A stretch of 64,000 nt of DNA from Arenibacter hampyeongensis (GTDB taxonomy: Bacteria; Bacteroidota; Bacteroidia; Flavobacteriales; Flavobacteriaceae), in the NCBI RefSeq assembly GCF_002909255.1, contig NZ_PIOB01000003.1, forward strand, positions 1 through 64,000, written 5' to 3'. The position numbers and the translations under genes are program-made. This document shows, piece after piece, positions 43,774 through 53,677 of this stretch (its first letter is position 1; each line of letters starts with the position of its first letter). A model generated the notes under the pieces. It was not told where the DNA came from, did no database searches, and was given only the letters and a program-made list of their open reading frames with translations.

Positions 43774-45162
43774 CTACTGTCCAAAGGCAAAGCTAAACCC
43801 TACTATTACAAGGTCAGTGGTCATATCATATCCCACTTCGCTTCCAGGGATAGCCCCGGTAGGGTTGGTGTCCGCGTTCCATGGACCTCCCGAACTATCA
43901 GGCGTTGGATTTAACAACGGCCCAGTGGTTGAACCGCTGCTAGTTCCGTGGTGATAGGCAAAATCTAGGCTCAAACGCTCAGATACCTGGTAGCTGAGCC
44001 CAAACTGAAATGCATTTTTAATGACCGCGGTGGCTGGAGAGGACATGAAAACAAATTCTTCCTGAATAGGGTTTTCACTATAAGTATAGCCAATACGCAG
44101 GGGTAGCTTTTGGATACCCTTATATTGAAGTCCTGTAGAGATTACAGAAATATTTTGCCATCCAAACCCTTGTACGGCACCTGTGGGAAATCCTGCGAAA
44201 TCACCGCTTTCTGCCAATTGCCAGCCTGACTTTTTAAAGCCATCCGTGTTTTCATAGTCAATGTACCTGTAATCCAGGGCATAATCAAAATCTCCTTTAG
44301 AATAGCCCAGTCCAACCGAATATATTGCCGGATAGTCCATATTGAAATCTACGCTAGGGGCATCGCTTCCATCCAGATAGGTATTGTTAAAACTAAAATC
44401 ATTGAAAACCTGTTTGGATTTGTATGAAGCACCGAGCTTAAATCCACTTCCGGAATCATAAAAAAGGCCTAACTGTGCTCCAATACCAAAGGCGTCGGCT
44501 TTATCACTATTGGGATAACCAAGAGTCTGACTTGGTGCTGCCAATGGGTTGGGCCCAATTTCCAAGGTGGCATAATTAAAATTCGGTTGTATCCCCAAAG
44601 ATATCTTGTCGGTTATTTGATAGGTATATGCAAAACTTATCTGCAGTAGTGCATAATCCGATTCTATGCGTCCGAACCCCCCTGAGCTCTGTGGCATGGT
44701 TATAGGGTTGTCCTGACTTTCGGGAAAAGTTACACCAAAACCGGAAACGCCATAGGCAGAGATTCCATAGTTATGTTTGCTTTCTGCATTTCCCCAAGCA
44801 TAGGCCAGAGCCGGCAGTATAGAAATTCCGCGATCATCTCCCGTAGATCCGCTGAATGGCCCGTTTTGTGTTGGCACGGTGGAGGAAATGGAAGGATCCG
44901 AAAAAAACAAACCAGCATTAAAGGACAGTATCTGCCCATCAAATGTTGAGAGCGTAGCAGGATTCCACAATAAGGCTCCGGCTATATCCAACGGCTGTGC
45001 TGTAGCTGCCCCGCCCATGGAGGTATTGATACTCCCTACCCCTTGAAGTACATGGCCTACTTGTGCCTGTGTAGATGCTCCCCACAGCAGTAATATAATT
45101 GTAATAAAAAATCCCTTGGATATCCTAGATAAGCTAGAGATGTTACATGCTAATTTGTTCAT
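43774..45162 (-). CDS. OmpP1/FadL/TodX-family outer membrane transporter
   Basis: FadL-type barrels let hydrophobic molecules such as long-chain fatty acids cross the outer membrane. From the ATG at 45162 (462 residues) there is a clean signal peptide ending at STQAQ. The frame is open upstream to 45234, but that part covers the -7 element. Family features: GVGSINTSMGGAATAQPLDIAGALLWNPATLS (in parts: SINTSMGGAATAQPLDIAGA and LLWNPATLS), LGIQPNFNYATLEIGPNP, GLGYSKGDFDYALDYRYIDY and the terminal MTTDLVIVGFSFAFGQ. It faces operon A convergently and is divergent from operon B. Next to three ceramidase-family genes, uptake of a released fatty acid or lipid is a reasonable inference. Confidence 0.9.
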   Translation of the reverse strand: MNKLACNISSLSRISKGFFITIILLLWGASTQAQVGHVLQGVGSINTSMGGAATAQPLDIAGALLWNPATLSTFDGQILSFNAGLFFSDPSISSTVPTQNGPFSGSTGDDRGISILPALAYAWGNAESKHNYGISAYGVSGFGVTFPESQDNPITMPQSSGGFGRIESDYALLQISFAYTYQITDKISLGIQPNFNYATLEIGPNPLAAPSQTLGYPNSDKADAFGIGAQLGLFYDSGSGFKLGASYKSKQVFNDFSFNNTYLDGSDAPSVDFNMDYPAIYSVGLGYSKGDFDYALDYRYIDYENTDGFKKSGWQLAESGDFAGFPTGAVQGFGWQNISVISTGLQYKGIQKLPLRIGYTYSENPIQEEFVFMSSPATAVIKNAFQFGLSYQVSERLSLDFAYHHGTSSGSTTGPLLNPTPDSSGGPWNADTNPTGAIPGSEVGYDMTTDLVIVGFSFAFGQ

Positions 45163-45223
45163 TTTTTGCAATCGTTTATTAATTTCTGACCAGGCCAATT
45201 TCTGGAATCTGGCCAATCGGGGA

Positions 45224-45231
45224 CAAAAATA
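45224..45231 (-). promoter_or_regulatory. -7 element of the fadL-like gene
   Basis: TATTTTTG on the minus strand matches TAnnTTTG and lies 62 bases before the ATG at 45162, leaving a leader of about 55 bases. Confidence 0.5.
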
Positions 45232-45257
45232 CAAAATAAAATCTATAGGCTTAGTAG

Positions 45258-45274
45258 GTTAATTACTAATTAAC
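45258..45274. promoter_or_regulatory. 17-bp palindrome, candidate operator upstream of fadL-like gene
   Basis: GTTAATTA-C-TAATTAAC is a perfect palindrome centred about 40 bases upstream of the -7 element, close to the -48 position relative to the inferred start of transcription. It has the shape of a dimeric regulator site. No regulator gene lies beside it in this window. Confidence 0.45.
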
Positions 45275-45643
45275 GAAGAAGTACCCAATGACCTATTGCA
45301 TAATTAACCAGGTTACCATCTCAACCTTAGCCATGGCATGCAAGCAGTACCCGCCTAAAAATATGTAAGTCTGTCTTATATTGGGAGTTTAATCGCTGTT
45401 AGTTTGAAAATTGGAATATTTAAAAAGTCCTTTTCGATAATAAAACCAGAAAACCTTCCCGAACCAAAATTTCAAATATTCTAACACTTTCTAGAAATAA
45501 TTAAACATATTTTCACTTTTTTGGTAAAATATAATGCAAATCAAATAAAATTTAATAGGGAAAATACTTTTTAATAAGTTTTATTTGTGTGTAACCCCTT
45601 ATTTTGGGAAAATGATAATAATTTTCAATAATATCTGTTTATC

Positions 45644-46534
45644 ATGAATTCAACCTCTGGAATAATCCTAGCCATTTCTTTGATAATTATTATGTTCGGG
45701 ATGGGCCTGTCCTTGACCATGTTCGATTTTAAGAGAGTGGTTAGCTATCCTAAGGCTATGATCATAGGTCTCCTATGTCAGATGTTGTTACTGCCGTTAA
45801 TTGGCTATTTTATTGCCATTTCCCTTAGCTTGTCCCCCACCACAGCCATAGGCATTATGTTATTGGCGGCCTGTCCTGGTGGACCAACATCCAACATGCT
45901 ATCTTATTTGGCCAAAGGGGATTTGGCCTTATCCGTTTCATTGACTGCCGTGTCCAGTATTTTGTCCATTTTAACCATTCCATTAATCGTGCAATTTGCC
46001 TTGGAAGAATTTTCCAATAAAAGCATGGCCGTAACTGTTGATGCCCTAACCATGGTAAAACAGTTATTGGTAATAGTGATCATACCCGTTGGAATTGGGA
46101 TGCTTATAAAAAGTAAATTCGAAGCATTTGCCAACAAAATGGAGAAACCTGTTAAAATAGCCTCTGCCATTATTTTTATTTTAGTAATCATTGGCGTGAC
46201 AATCAGCGTCAAGGATGTTTTTATGAGCTATTTAAGTGAGGCTGGGCTACCGGCTATACTACTAAATGTAAGTACCATGACCATAGGGTTTCTAATGGCC
46301 GTCCTGTTTAAACTAACAAGACCACAAGCCATCAGTATTTCCATTGAAACAGGAATCCAAAATGGGACTTTAGCAATTACCCTTGCAACAATTGCCTTGA
46401 ACAATGCCGAATACTCCATTGTGCCTGCCATTTATGGGCTGTTAATGTTCATCACGGCCACCGTAATTATTTTTATCAGAAAACCACTTGGTGTAAAGGA
46501 TGAATTAAGTCTGGAAAAAGAATCTGCCAAATAA
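45644..46534 (+). CDS. Bile acid:Na+ symporter (BASS/SBF) family transporter
   Basis: A 296-residue inner-membrane protein with nine to ten helices. The family motif AACPGGPTSNMLSYLAKGD at about 73-91 and the AVSSILSILTIPL crossover region match BASS transporters, which use the Na+ gradient to import organic anions such as bile acids, pyruvate or pantoate. It opens operon B, 15 bases before the MFS gene. Na+ coupling fits an organism carrying Na+-NQR. The substrate is unknown; an acidic product of the operon's hydrolases is plausible. Confidence 0.92.
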   Translation: MNSTSGIILAISLIIIMFGMGLSLTMFDFKRVVSYPKAMIIGLLCQMLLLPLIGYFIAISLSLSPTTAIGIMLLAACPGGPTSNMLSYLAKGDLALSVSLTAVSSILSILTIPLIVQFALEEFSNKSMAVTVDALTMVKQLLVIVIIPVGIGMLIKSKFEAFANKMEKPVKIASAIIFILVIIGVTISVKDVFMSYLSEAGLPAILLNVSTMTIGFLMAVLFKLTRPQAISISIETGIQNGTLAITLATIALNNAEYSIVPAIYGLLMFITATVIIFIRKPLGVKDELSLEKESAK

Positions 46535-46549
46535 TCCTCACACCTTAAG

Positions 46550-47830
46550 ATGAAAAAAAATCAAATCATTGTAGTCCTTATTTTATTCATCTTTTTTGTC
46601 ATTTCCTTCCTTACCAATATTTTAGGGCCTTTAATCCCCGATATCATTACTGATTTCAAGGTCAGCTTAACCATGGCCGCCTTATTGCCATTTGCCTTTT
46701 TTGTTGCCTACGGCGTGTTTTCCATTCCCGCAGGAGTAGCAGTGGAAAGCTACGGGGAAAAGCAGGTAATCTTGGCTGCATTTTTGGTTTCCTTTTTTGG
46801 TGCTATTCTATTTTCCTTGTTTCCCAATTTCCCTATAGCCTTGGTATCCCTATTTTTAATAGGCTCGGGAATGGCCATGTTACAAGTAGCCATTAATCCC
46901 TTGCTTCGGGTTGCAGGGGGGGAAGAACATTTCGCCTTTAATTCTGTAATGGGACAGCTCGCATTTGGACTTGCTTCCTTTATCAGTCCCTTCCTTTTCT
47001 CTTATCTTGTTCTCAACCTGGAAAACTACTCGGGTCCGGGCAATTCCAATTTTGTTATCGAAACATTTCACAAAATTGTACCAGAAGATTTACCATGGGT
47101 TTCCCTCTACTGGATTTTTGGGATTATTTCACTGCTTATGGTCATATTCATATATCCCATAAAATTACCCAAGGTAGAAAGGAATGAAGACGAAAGGGCC
47201 GGTACTTGGGCCACTAATAAGCTATTATTGAAAAACAAAAAAGTAATCCTATTCTTTATGGGCTTGTTCGCATATGTTGGAACCGAACAGGGTGTCGCCA
47301 ATTGGATGTCCCAGTTTCTGTCCGAATATCATGGGTTGGACCCAAGGGTGGAAGGAGCCAGCGCCATTTCATTGTTTTGGGGCCTATTAACTGTAGGCTG
47401 TATTCTTGGGCTGCTATTATTGAAATTTATGGATAGCAAATTGGTTCTGAAACTATTTGCAGGAGCAGCCATCTTAAGTTTGACAGCCGCACTTTTTGGC
47501 TCTGCGCAAATTGCCGTCGTGGCATTCCCTTTGGTCGGATTCTTTGCTTCGGTCATGTGGTCCATTATATTCTCCTTGGCCTTGAACTCGGTAAAAGACA
47601 ACCATGGTGCCCTCTCCGGTATACTTTGTTCAGGAATAGTGGGCGGGGCCGTTGTTCCTCTAATTGTAGGGGCAATAGGTGATCTGATTGGGCTTAAAGG
47701 AGGTATGATCTTTTTATACCTGACTTTAGGCTTTATTTTTAGTATAGGGTTTTGGGCCAAACCTCTGGTAAATAATAAAACCATAAGTATTAAAGAATTT
47801 TTTGAAACTGGAAAAACATCGAAACCTTAA
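46550..47830 (+). CDS. MFS transporter, FHS (fucose permease)-like
   Basis: A 426-residue, twelve-helix major facilitator protein. The segment GSGMAMLQVAINPLLRVAGG resembles the NP-containing helix of the fucose/glucose:H+ symporter (FHS) branch. The N-terminal FLTNILGPLIPDIITDF and the central hydrophilic loop with a PKVERNEDERAG stretch agree. It probably imports a monosaccharide released by the operon's glycosidases. It starts 15 bases after the BASS gene and ends 12 bases before the esterase gene. Confidence 0.88.
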   Translation: MKKNQIIVVLILFIFFVISFLTNILGPLIPDIITDFKVSLTMAALLPFAFFVAYGVFSIPAGVAVESYGEKQVILAAFLVSFFGAILFSLFPNFPIALVSLFLIGSGMAMLQVAINPLLRVAGGEEHFAFNSVMGQLAFGLASFISPFLFSYLVLNLENYSGPGNSNFVIETFHKIVPEDLPWVSLYWIFGIISLLMVIFIYPIKLPKVERNEDERAGTWATNKLLLKNKKVILFFMGLFAYVGTEQGVANWMSQFLSEYHGLDPRVEGASAISLFWGLLTVGCILGLLLLKFMDSKLVLKLFAGAAILSLTAALFGSAQIAVVAFPLVGFFASVMWSIIFSLALNSVKDNHGALSGILCSGIVGGAVVPLIVGAIGDLIGLKGGMIFLYLTLGFIFSIGFWAKPLVNNKTISIKEFFETGKTSKP

Positions 47831-47842
47831 GTTAAATTAATT

Positions 47843-48799
47843 ATGGGCATTAGAATAGTACTCATTTTATCGATATTCTTATTAATTGTTGGATGTAAAT
47901 CAAAACAATATGATATCTCCCAACCGCCCAAAGGCTACTCTAATAATACCACCCTAAAGATAGCCTATGCAACTGGGGCCCTAAAAATAATAGAAACAGA
48001 CTTCCCCATACCAGAAGATATTGAGGAATACAAAGATGTAGTTTATAAAACTGTGGACACCACACAACTCAAATTGGACATTTACCACTCCAAGGGACTT
48101 GATAAGGACGCCCCGTTAATTATTTTTATACACGGCGGAGCATGGAAAAAAGGTAACAAACACGATTATTTGGCGTATTTGATCAGTTATGCAAAAAAAG
48201 GATATATAACGGCTACCATACAATACAGATTAACCAATGTTGCCAAATATCCTGCACAGCTAAATGATGTTGAAGATGCCGTAAAATGGTTAAAAGTAAA
48301 CGCGGACCAGTACCATATAAATCCTAAAAAAGTAGCCATGGTTGGTGGTTCAGCCGGTGGGCATTTGGCCATGATGAACGCCTATTCCAACACTCCCCAA
48401 GATGTAGATGAGAACGGAAAAACTGCCGCTGTACAAGCCATCGTGAATTTTTATGGCCCATCCAATCTAACGGATGAAACTGCCATTAAAGCAGCCTCGG
48501 TGCAATATTTAATAGGTAAATCCTATGACGAGGCCCCTGAACTGTACAAAAATGCCTCTCCCCTATTTCTAATTTCAAAAAATGTCCCCCCAACCATTAC
48601 ATTCCAAGGTACCCTGGACGAATTGGTTCCCTATGAACAATCGGATATATTGCATGCCACCCTACAGGAAGCTGGTGCCACCTCCTATTACCATAAACTA
48701 AAAGGCTGGCCACATACTATGGATGCTTCTGTAAAAGTGAATGCTTATTGCCAATACCATATGGATCGGTTTTTTGAAAAGTACATTCCCATAAATTAG
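47843..48799 (+). CDS. Lipoprotein alpha/beta hydrolase (HGGxW carboxylesterase)
   Basis: A 318-residue lipoprotein (LLIVGC, C18) of the BD-FAE/hormone-sensitive-lipase-like esterases. HGGAW at 97-101 is the oxyanion loop, S170 lies in MVGGSAGGHLAM, the acid is in FQGTLDELVPYE and the histidine in GWPHTMD. Such enzymes remove acyl or acetyl groups from carbohydrates. It sits in operon B between transporter and GH92 genes, so deacylation of the same glycan is the likely task. Confidence 0.9.
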   Translation: MGIRIVLILSIFLLIVGCKSKQYDISQPPKGYSNNTTLKIAYATGALKIIETDFPIPEDIEEYKDVVYKTVDTTQLKLDIYHSKGLDKDAPLIIFIHGGAWKKGNKHDYLAYLISYAKKGYITATIQYRLTNVAKYPAQLNDVEDAVKWLKVNADQYHINPKKVAMVGGSAGGHLAMMNAYSNTPQDVDENGKTAAVQAIVNFYGPSNLTDETAIKAASVQYLIGKSYDEAPELYKNASPLFLISKNVPPTITFQGTLDELVPYEQSDILHATLQEAGATSYYHKLKGWPHTMDASVKVNAYCQYHMDRFFEKYIPIN

Positions 48800-48814
48800 A
48801 ACTAAGTATAAGTT

Positions 48815-51181
48815 ATGAAATGGCTAAAAAAAACAGCAAAAATCACAGCCTATTCCCTTGGAATAGGCATGGGCATTGTGCTCCTTGCTATTTTTCTTGC
48901 TAGTTGGAAATATAAAAGTACTGTAAATGCCACCCCAAATAACCAAACAGAAAACTTACGTCCAGGAGAATTAGGTAAATATGTAAATACTTTTATTGGC
49001 ACTGGAGGCTTCCCCAGTTGGGTCTGTGGATTCAACTTTCCTGGTGCAACCGTGCCTTTCGGCATGGTCCGATTGAGTCCTGAAACCATGTCAATCCTTA
49101 ACGACATCAAAAGTTTTAGTACCTCGGGCTATTATTACGGAGACAGTAAAATATTAGGCTTCAGCCATACAAGATTGGCCGGTACCGGGGCTACGGATGG
49201 AGGTCATTTTCTATTTACCCCTACAACAACGCCAAGGAACGATATAAACTTTAAGCTAGATTATGCACATAAGTTTTCCCATAAGGACGAAGTCGCCTTT
49301 CCTGGATATTACCGGGTAAAATTACCGAAAGAGAAAATAGAGGCGGAATTATCGGCTACGGTGAGGACTGGCCTGCATAGATATAATTTTCCTGCTAGTG
49401 GGGAAAAGAATATCCTAATTCATATAACCAATACCACAGGTAATCATAAAGCACAGGACGGGTCAATAAAAATACTTCAGAAAAGCAATGAAATTGAAGG
49501 TTCCGTTAAGACCTTTGGTAGTTTTGCCGGCCGATTTGGAGGTATACAGGTATACTTTGTGGCAAGGTTTAACCAGCCCTTTTCCGATCATGTCATTTGG
49601 GATGGAAAAATATTGGACGAAACTACTACTAGCAAGAAAAGCGATAGCCTAAAAGTGATTCTCGGCTTTAAACAAGAAAGCGTAACGGCCAAAGTTGGAA
49701 TTTCCCATGTTAGCATTGACAACGCTCGATTGAATTTGGAGACTGAAGTAGGATTATTGGATTTTGATGAAATATTGGATCGTGCCAAATCCGGTTGGGA
49801 GGAAAAATTAGGGCTGATTAAAATTGAGGGGGGCTCACTGGAGGAAAAAAAAGTCTTTTACAGTGCTTTATATCGAAGTTTTCAAATGCCAACTACCTTC
49901 AATGATGTAAATGGCCAATATATTGGTTTCGACAAGAAAGTCCACCTGGCAACCGACTTTACCTACTATACAGATCTATCTTTATGGGACACTTTCCGAA
50001 CTGTACATCCACTGTTTAACCTAATTGCCCAGGATGAACAAAGGGACATGTTGGTCTCTTTGGTAGAAATGGCCAAACAAGGGGGCAGTCTGCCGCGTTG
50101 GCCATCAGGGTATGGTTATAGCAATTCAATGTTGGGCTCCCCGGCGGATATGGTCATCGCAGAATCTTACATAAAAGGTATCCGCAATTTTGATGTGGAC
50201 CTTGCCTATAAAAAAATGAAACAAGTTGCCTTGGAGCCCATTCCCAAGGACAGTTCCGCAACCGGCCGTGAAGAAATAACCGGATATATTACCTACGGCT
50301 ATTGTCCGACCGAATATGGGGATGAAGCTGTTAGTAAGACCTTGGAGTATGCTTGGGCCGATCATTCCATAAGCCTTTTGGCGAAGGAACTAAATTTTCC
50401 CGAAGACCAAATATTGTTTGAAAAACATTCCAAAAATTACAAGAATGTCTGGAATGCGGAAACACAATATTTTCAACCAAGACATAAGGATGGGCATTTT
50501 GTAGAAAAATTTAAACCTTTGCAACTTACTTATACGGATTGGGACAAGGAATATACCAAGGATTATACGGAAGGGAGTGCCTTGCAATGGAGATGGGCAG
50601 TACCTTTTGATACGGATGGACTGGTATCCCTTTTTAAAGATAAAGACTATTTTATCAGTGAACTTAACAATTTCTTTGCCAAGGCAGATCCAAAAAAAGC
50701 TACTTGGTCCCCAGGCTCCTACTACTGGCACGGAAATGAACCGGATATCCATGCCGCTTATTTATTCAATGCGGCTGGGAGACCAGACCTGACCCAAAAA
50801 TGGGTACGTTGGATTTTGGATAACAAATATGACAATACCTACGTGGGTATAGACGGAAATGATGATGCAGGTACATTGTCCGCCTGGTATATTTTTAGCT
50901 CACTTGGGTTTTATCCCATTGCAGGTACGGATATATATCAACTGGGAGCTCCATTATTTAAAAACGCAGTTCTTAAAATGGGTAAAAACCTATTGACCAT
51001 AAATACGGAAAACTATAATCCAAAACATATCTATGTAAAACAAGTGCTGCTCAACAATATACCCTTGGAGCACACATGGATAAACCATAAAGAAATAGCC
51101 AATGGTGGCAATTTAACCTTCATCATGGCCAATCTTTCGCAATATTCAATTAACGAACAATCATCTAAATCGATCTTATGA
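48815..51181 (+). CDS. GH92 family alpha-mannosidase, membrane-anchored
   Basis: A 788-residue GH92 enzyme. Characterised family members are Ca2+-dependent exo-alpha-mannosidases acting on N-glycans or yeast mannan. It starts with a membrane anchor (about 8-28) in place of a cleavable signal. Family segments are PGATVPFGMVRLSPET, ILGFSHTRLAGTGATDGG, SLWDTFRTVHPLF, GYSNSMLGSPADMVIAE, WHGNEPDIHAAYLFN with the likely general acid E642, and GIDGNDDAGTLSAWYIFSS with the likely base in D683/D684. Full-length and intact. Its stop overlaps the next start (ATGA). Confidence 0.96.
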   Translation: MKWLKKTAKITAYSLGIGMGIVLLAIFLASWKYKSTVNATPNNQTENLRPGELGKYVNTFIGTGGFPSWVCGFNFPGATVPFGMVRLSPETMSILNDIKSFSTSGYYYGDSKILGFSHTRLAGTGATDGGHFLFTPTTTPRNDINFKLDYAHKFSHKDEVAFPGYYRVKLPKEKIEAELSATVRTGLHRYNFPASGEKNILIHITNTTGNHKAQDGSIKILQKSNEIEGSVKTFGSFAGRFGGIQVYFVARFNQPFSDHVIWDGKILDETTTSKKSDSLKVILGFKQESVTAKVGISHVSIDNARLNLETEVGLLDFDEILDRAKSGWEEKLGLIKIEGGSLEEKKVFYSALYRSFQMPTTFNDVNGQYIGFDKKVHLATDFTYYTDLSLWDTFRTVHPLFNLIAQDEQRDMLVSLVEMAKQGGSLPRWPSGYGYSNSMLGSPADMVIAESYIKGIRNFDVDLAYKKMKQVALEPIPKDSSATGREEITGYITYGYCPTEYGDEAVSKTLEYAWADHSISLLAKELNFPEDQILFEKHSKNYKNVWNAETQYFQPRHKDGHFVEKFKPLQLTYTDWDKEYTKDYTEGSALQWRWAVPFDTDGLVSLFKDKDYFISELNNFFAKADPKKATWSPGSYYWHGNEPDIHAAYLFNAAGRPDLTQKWVRWILDNKYDNTYVGIDGNDDAGTLSAWYIFSSLGFYPIAGTDIYQLGAPLFKNAVLKMGKNLLTINTENYNPKHIYVKQVLLNNIPLEHTWINHKEIANGGNLTFIMANLSQYSINEQSSKSIL

Positions 51182-52257
51182 GACTTTTGTTTTTATTATG
51201 TACCTTGTTAGTAGCATCATGTAAAGGAAAAATGGATAAATTACCTGAAGTAGTTCCATTAGAACATCCTGCCATTTTAGAACAGGAATTTATATACGAA
51301 ATTGAAAATGCACTTACCCCAGAATGTCATGCCTCCACAGTAGAAGTAAGTAATGGAACGGTTATCTCCTCTTGGTTTGGTGGAACGGAAGAAAAGAACG
51401 ACGATGTGGGAATTTGGGTATCCCGAAAAACTGCAGGCTCATGGTCTACCCCTATCGAAGTTGTAAATGGCGTACAGGAAGATGGTACCAGATACCCTTG
51501 TTGGAATCCAGTACTGTTTAAACCAAAAGACCAACCGTTAATTCTATTTTACAAAGTAGGGCCCAGTCCTACTGAGTGGTGGGGACTATATATGACCTCT
51601 AAGGATGATGGAAAAACCTGGTCCAGCCCTGTAATGCTTCCAGACGGCATACTAGGACCTATAAAAAATCAACCCATTCAATTGGCAAGTGGGGAAATAC
51701 TTTCTCCCTCCAGCACGGAAGACGACACCGACGGATGGAAAATACATCTCGAACTTAGTTCTGATAACGGAAAGACCTGGTCCAAGACACAAGCCCTTAA
51801 TGATGGCAAGGAATTTGGCGCCATTCAACCTGTGGTACTAAATTATGGAAATGGAAAAATACAGCTATTGAGTAGAACAGAAAATGAGGTTGTCACAGAA
51901 AATTGGTCTACGGATTACGGCAGTACTTGGAGCAAAATGACAGCCACTTCATTACCCAATCCCAACTCTGGAATTGATGGAGTAAGCTTAAAAGATGGAC
52001 GACAATTATTGGTGTACAATCCCACCGGTAAAAATTGGGGCGATCGGGTACCTTTAAGTTTGGCCCTGTCCACTGACGGTAAAAATTGGAAACGCGTGTT
52101 GGACTTGGAACCATTAAGGGAAAACACCGATAAGGACGGGGAAGAATATTCATACCCCACCATGATACAGGCCCCTGACGGAAAGGTGCATATTGTTTAT
52201 ACCTGGAACAGAAAAACGGTAAAATATGTCGTTATAGATCCCGAAAAACTTAATTAA
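51178..52257 (+). CDS. Sialidase-fold (BNR repeat) lipoprotein
   Basis: A 359-residue lipoprotein (LLVASC, C15) with a six-bladed sialidase-type propeller. Asp-box repeats are visible: SKDDGKTWSSP, SSDNGKTWSKT, STDYGSTWSKM and a degenerate STDGKNWKRV. The VSNGTVISSWFGGTEEKND opening and GPIKNQPIQLASGEILSPSS match the BNR_2 type used in many Bacteroidota. It may be a true exo-sialidase or act on another sugar; the arginine triad cannot be confirmed by eye. It overlaps GH92 by 4 bases and precedes ceramidase-family copy 2 by 5. Confidence 0.88.
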   Translation: MRLLFLLCTLLVASCKGKMDKLPEVVPLEHPAILEQEFIYEIENALTPECHASTVEVSNGTVISSWFGGTEEKNDDVGIWVSRKTAGSWSTPIEVVNGVQEDGTRYPCWNPVLFKPKDQPLILFYKVGPSPTEWWGLYMTSKDDGKTWSSPVMLPDGILGPIKNQPIQLASGEILSPSSTEDDTDGWKIHLELSSDNGKTWSKTQALNDGKEFGAIQPVVLNYGNGKIQLLSRTENEVVTENWSTDYGSTWSKMTATSLPNPNSGIDGVSLKDGRQLLVYNPTGKNWGDRVPLSLALSTDGKNWKRVLDLEPLRENTDKDGEEYSYPTMIQAPDGKVHIVYTWNRKTVKYVVIDPEKLN

Positions 52258-52262
52258 TAACA

Positions 52263-53666
52263 ATGATGTTAAAATGGTTAAAGATCTTGGCTAAAATCTT
52301 TGGGGCACTTATCCTGCTCCTGATTCTTCTGTTCTTTTTTGCTACCAGTACTATAGATACCTCTCCATATTTTGAAACCCAATATTACAGGAATACTATT
52401 CAAAATATAGAGGAAGCCGTTAAAAATAAAACGGAAGCCGAGGGATCTTTACTTGCCGGATTTGCAAGAACAAATATCACCCCTAAAATTGTAAGTGGAA
52501 CTCCAGACCCCAATAAGGGGGAATTCAATAGCATTAAAATGGCGGGTTATGGCAGTGGCAAAATTGCAACGGGTGTGCACGATTCCATATTTGCCAAAGC
52601 AATCGCCATAGATGTCAACAATGAGTCCATTATACTGATCAACGCGGATCTGGTAGCCATACCTGAAGATGTTGTCTTAAAGGTAACCGAAATCTTAAAA
52701 GGAAAAATATCCAGGAAACAGCTTTTTTTCGGAGCCACCCATACCCATTCCAGTATTGGAAATTGCATGCCGGGCTATGTAGGCAAAAGTTTTGGGGGAG
52801 AGTATCAACCGGAAGTAGTAGCATGGCTTGCCCAAAAATTTTCCGACCTTATATTAAAGGCTTTGGCAGACAAACAACCGGCCCAGTTTTCATCAGGCTA
52901 CATAAAGGTTCCCCATCTGGTACGAAATAGGATAATTGGAGAATCTGGGCGCCTCAATGATAAACTAGATCTATTATCCTTTATTCAGGAAAACGGTAGA
53001 AGAGCCAGCATTGGCGTTTTTTCTGCCCATGCCACCGTAATAGGTACCGATAATGAACAATACACGGGAGATTATCCAGGATACTTTCAACGTCATATGG
53101 AAGAAAATGGTGTGGACCTCGCCATGTTCTTCGCTGGAACAGTGGGTAGTCATTCCAATAAAGGTATAGGCGAGAAGTTTGTCAAAGCGAAATACATTGG
53201 GGAAACCCTTGCCGATTCGGCCCAAGTGGCCCTGAACAAAATGGAACATTCCGGAAATATGGAATTAACGGCAATATCCTCAGAGATTGAAATTCCAAAG
53301 TTACAGTTCCTATATATTTCTGACCGTTTACGACTTTCGCCCTACTTAGGAAGGAAGCTGATGCCAGAAATGAACCCGGTTCATGTACAGGGCCTGAAAT
53401 TAAACAAGCTCGTTTGGCTTGCACTGCCTTACGAACTTAGCGGTGAATATGGTTTGGATTTAAAAAACGCCTTGGAATTGCAGGGCTATAATTCCGTGCT
53501 CAGTAGTTTTAATGGGCAATATTTGGGTTATATCGTACCGCAAAAATATTACTATTATGATACTTACGAAGCGCGGTTAATGGGGTGGTATGGCCCCAGT
53601 ATGGGCGATTACCTGATGGAACTCAATTTTAAAATGGCCAATGAACTAACTCATACCAAGCTATAA
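52263..53666 (+). CDS. Neutral/alkaline ceramidase-family protein (copy 2), membrane-anchored
   Basis: A 467-residue protein with an N-terminal anchor helix (about 7-29) instead of a cleaved signal. The ceramidase-family segments are AGFARTNITPKIVSG, GYGSGKIATGVHDSIFAKAI and FFGATHTHSSIGN (H160/H162). The serine region reads MFFAGTVGSHSNKG, not GDVSPN, so the catalytic detail differs from classical ceramidase. The C-terminal NGQYLGYIVPQKYYYYDTYE is shared in type with copy 3 (SNDEIGYIIPKSEW). It has a double ATG start; 52266 is equally possible. It is 11 bases ahead of copy 3. Confidence 0.85.
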   Translation: MMLKWLKILAKIFGALILLLILLFFFATSTIDTSPYFETQYYRNTIQNIEEAVKNKTEAEGSLLAGFARTNITPKIVSGTPDPNKGEFNSIKMAGYGSGKIATGVHDSIFAKAIAIDVNNESIILINADLVAIPEDVVLKVTEILKGKISRKQLFFGATHTHSSIGNCMPGYVGKSFGGEYQPEVVAWLAQKFSDLILKALADKQPAQFSSGYIKVPHLVRNRIIGESGRLNDKLDLLSFIQENGRRASIGVFSAHATVIGTDNEQYTGDYPGYFQRHMEENGVDLAMFFAGTVGSHSNKGIGEKFVKAKYIGETLADSAQVALNKMEHSGNMELTAISSEIEIPKLQFLYISDRLRLSPYLGRKLMPEMNPVHVQGLKLNKLVWLALPYELSGEYGLDLKNALELQGYNSVLSSFNGQYLGYIVPQKYYYYDTYEARLMGWYGPSMGDYLMELNFKMANELTHTKL

Positions 53667-53677
53667 AACCAAATACA

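Larger units (their letters stand above)
45163..45643. promoter_or_regulatory. Divergent regulatory region between fadL-like gene and operon B
   Basis: A 481-base gap, very AT-rich toward operon B. It contains the fadL -7 element (45224-45231, minus) and a perfect palindrome at 45258-45274. No exact TAnnTTTG was found before operon B and no coding frame of substance was seen. Confidence 0.45.
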
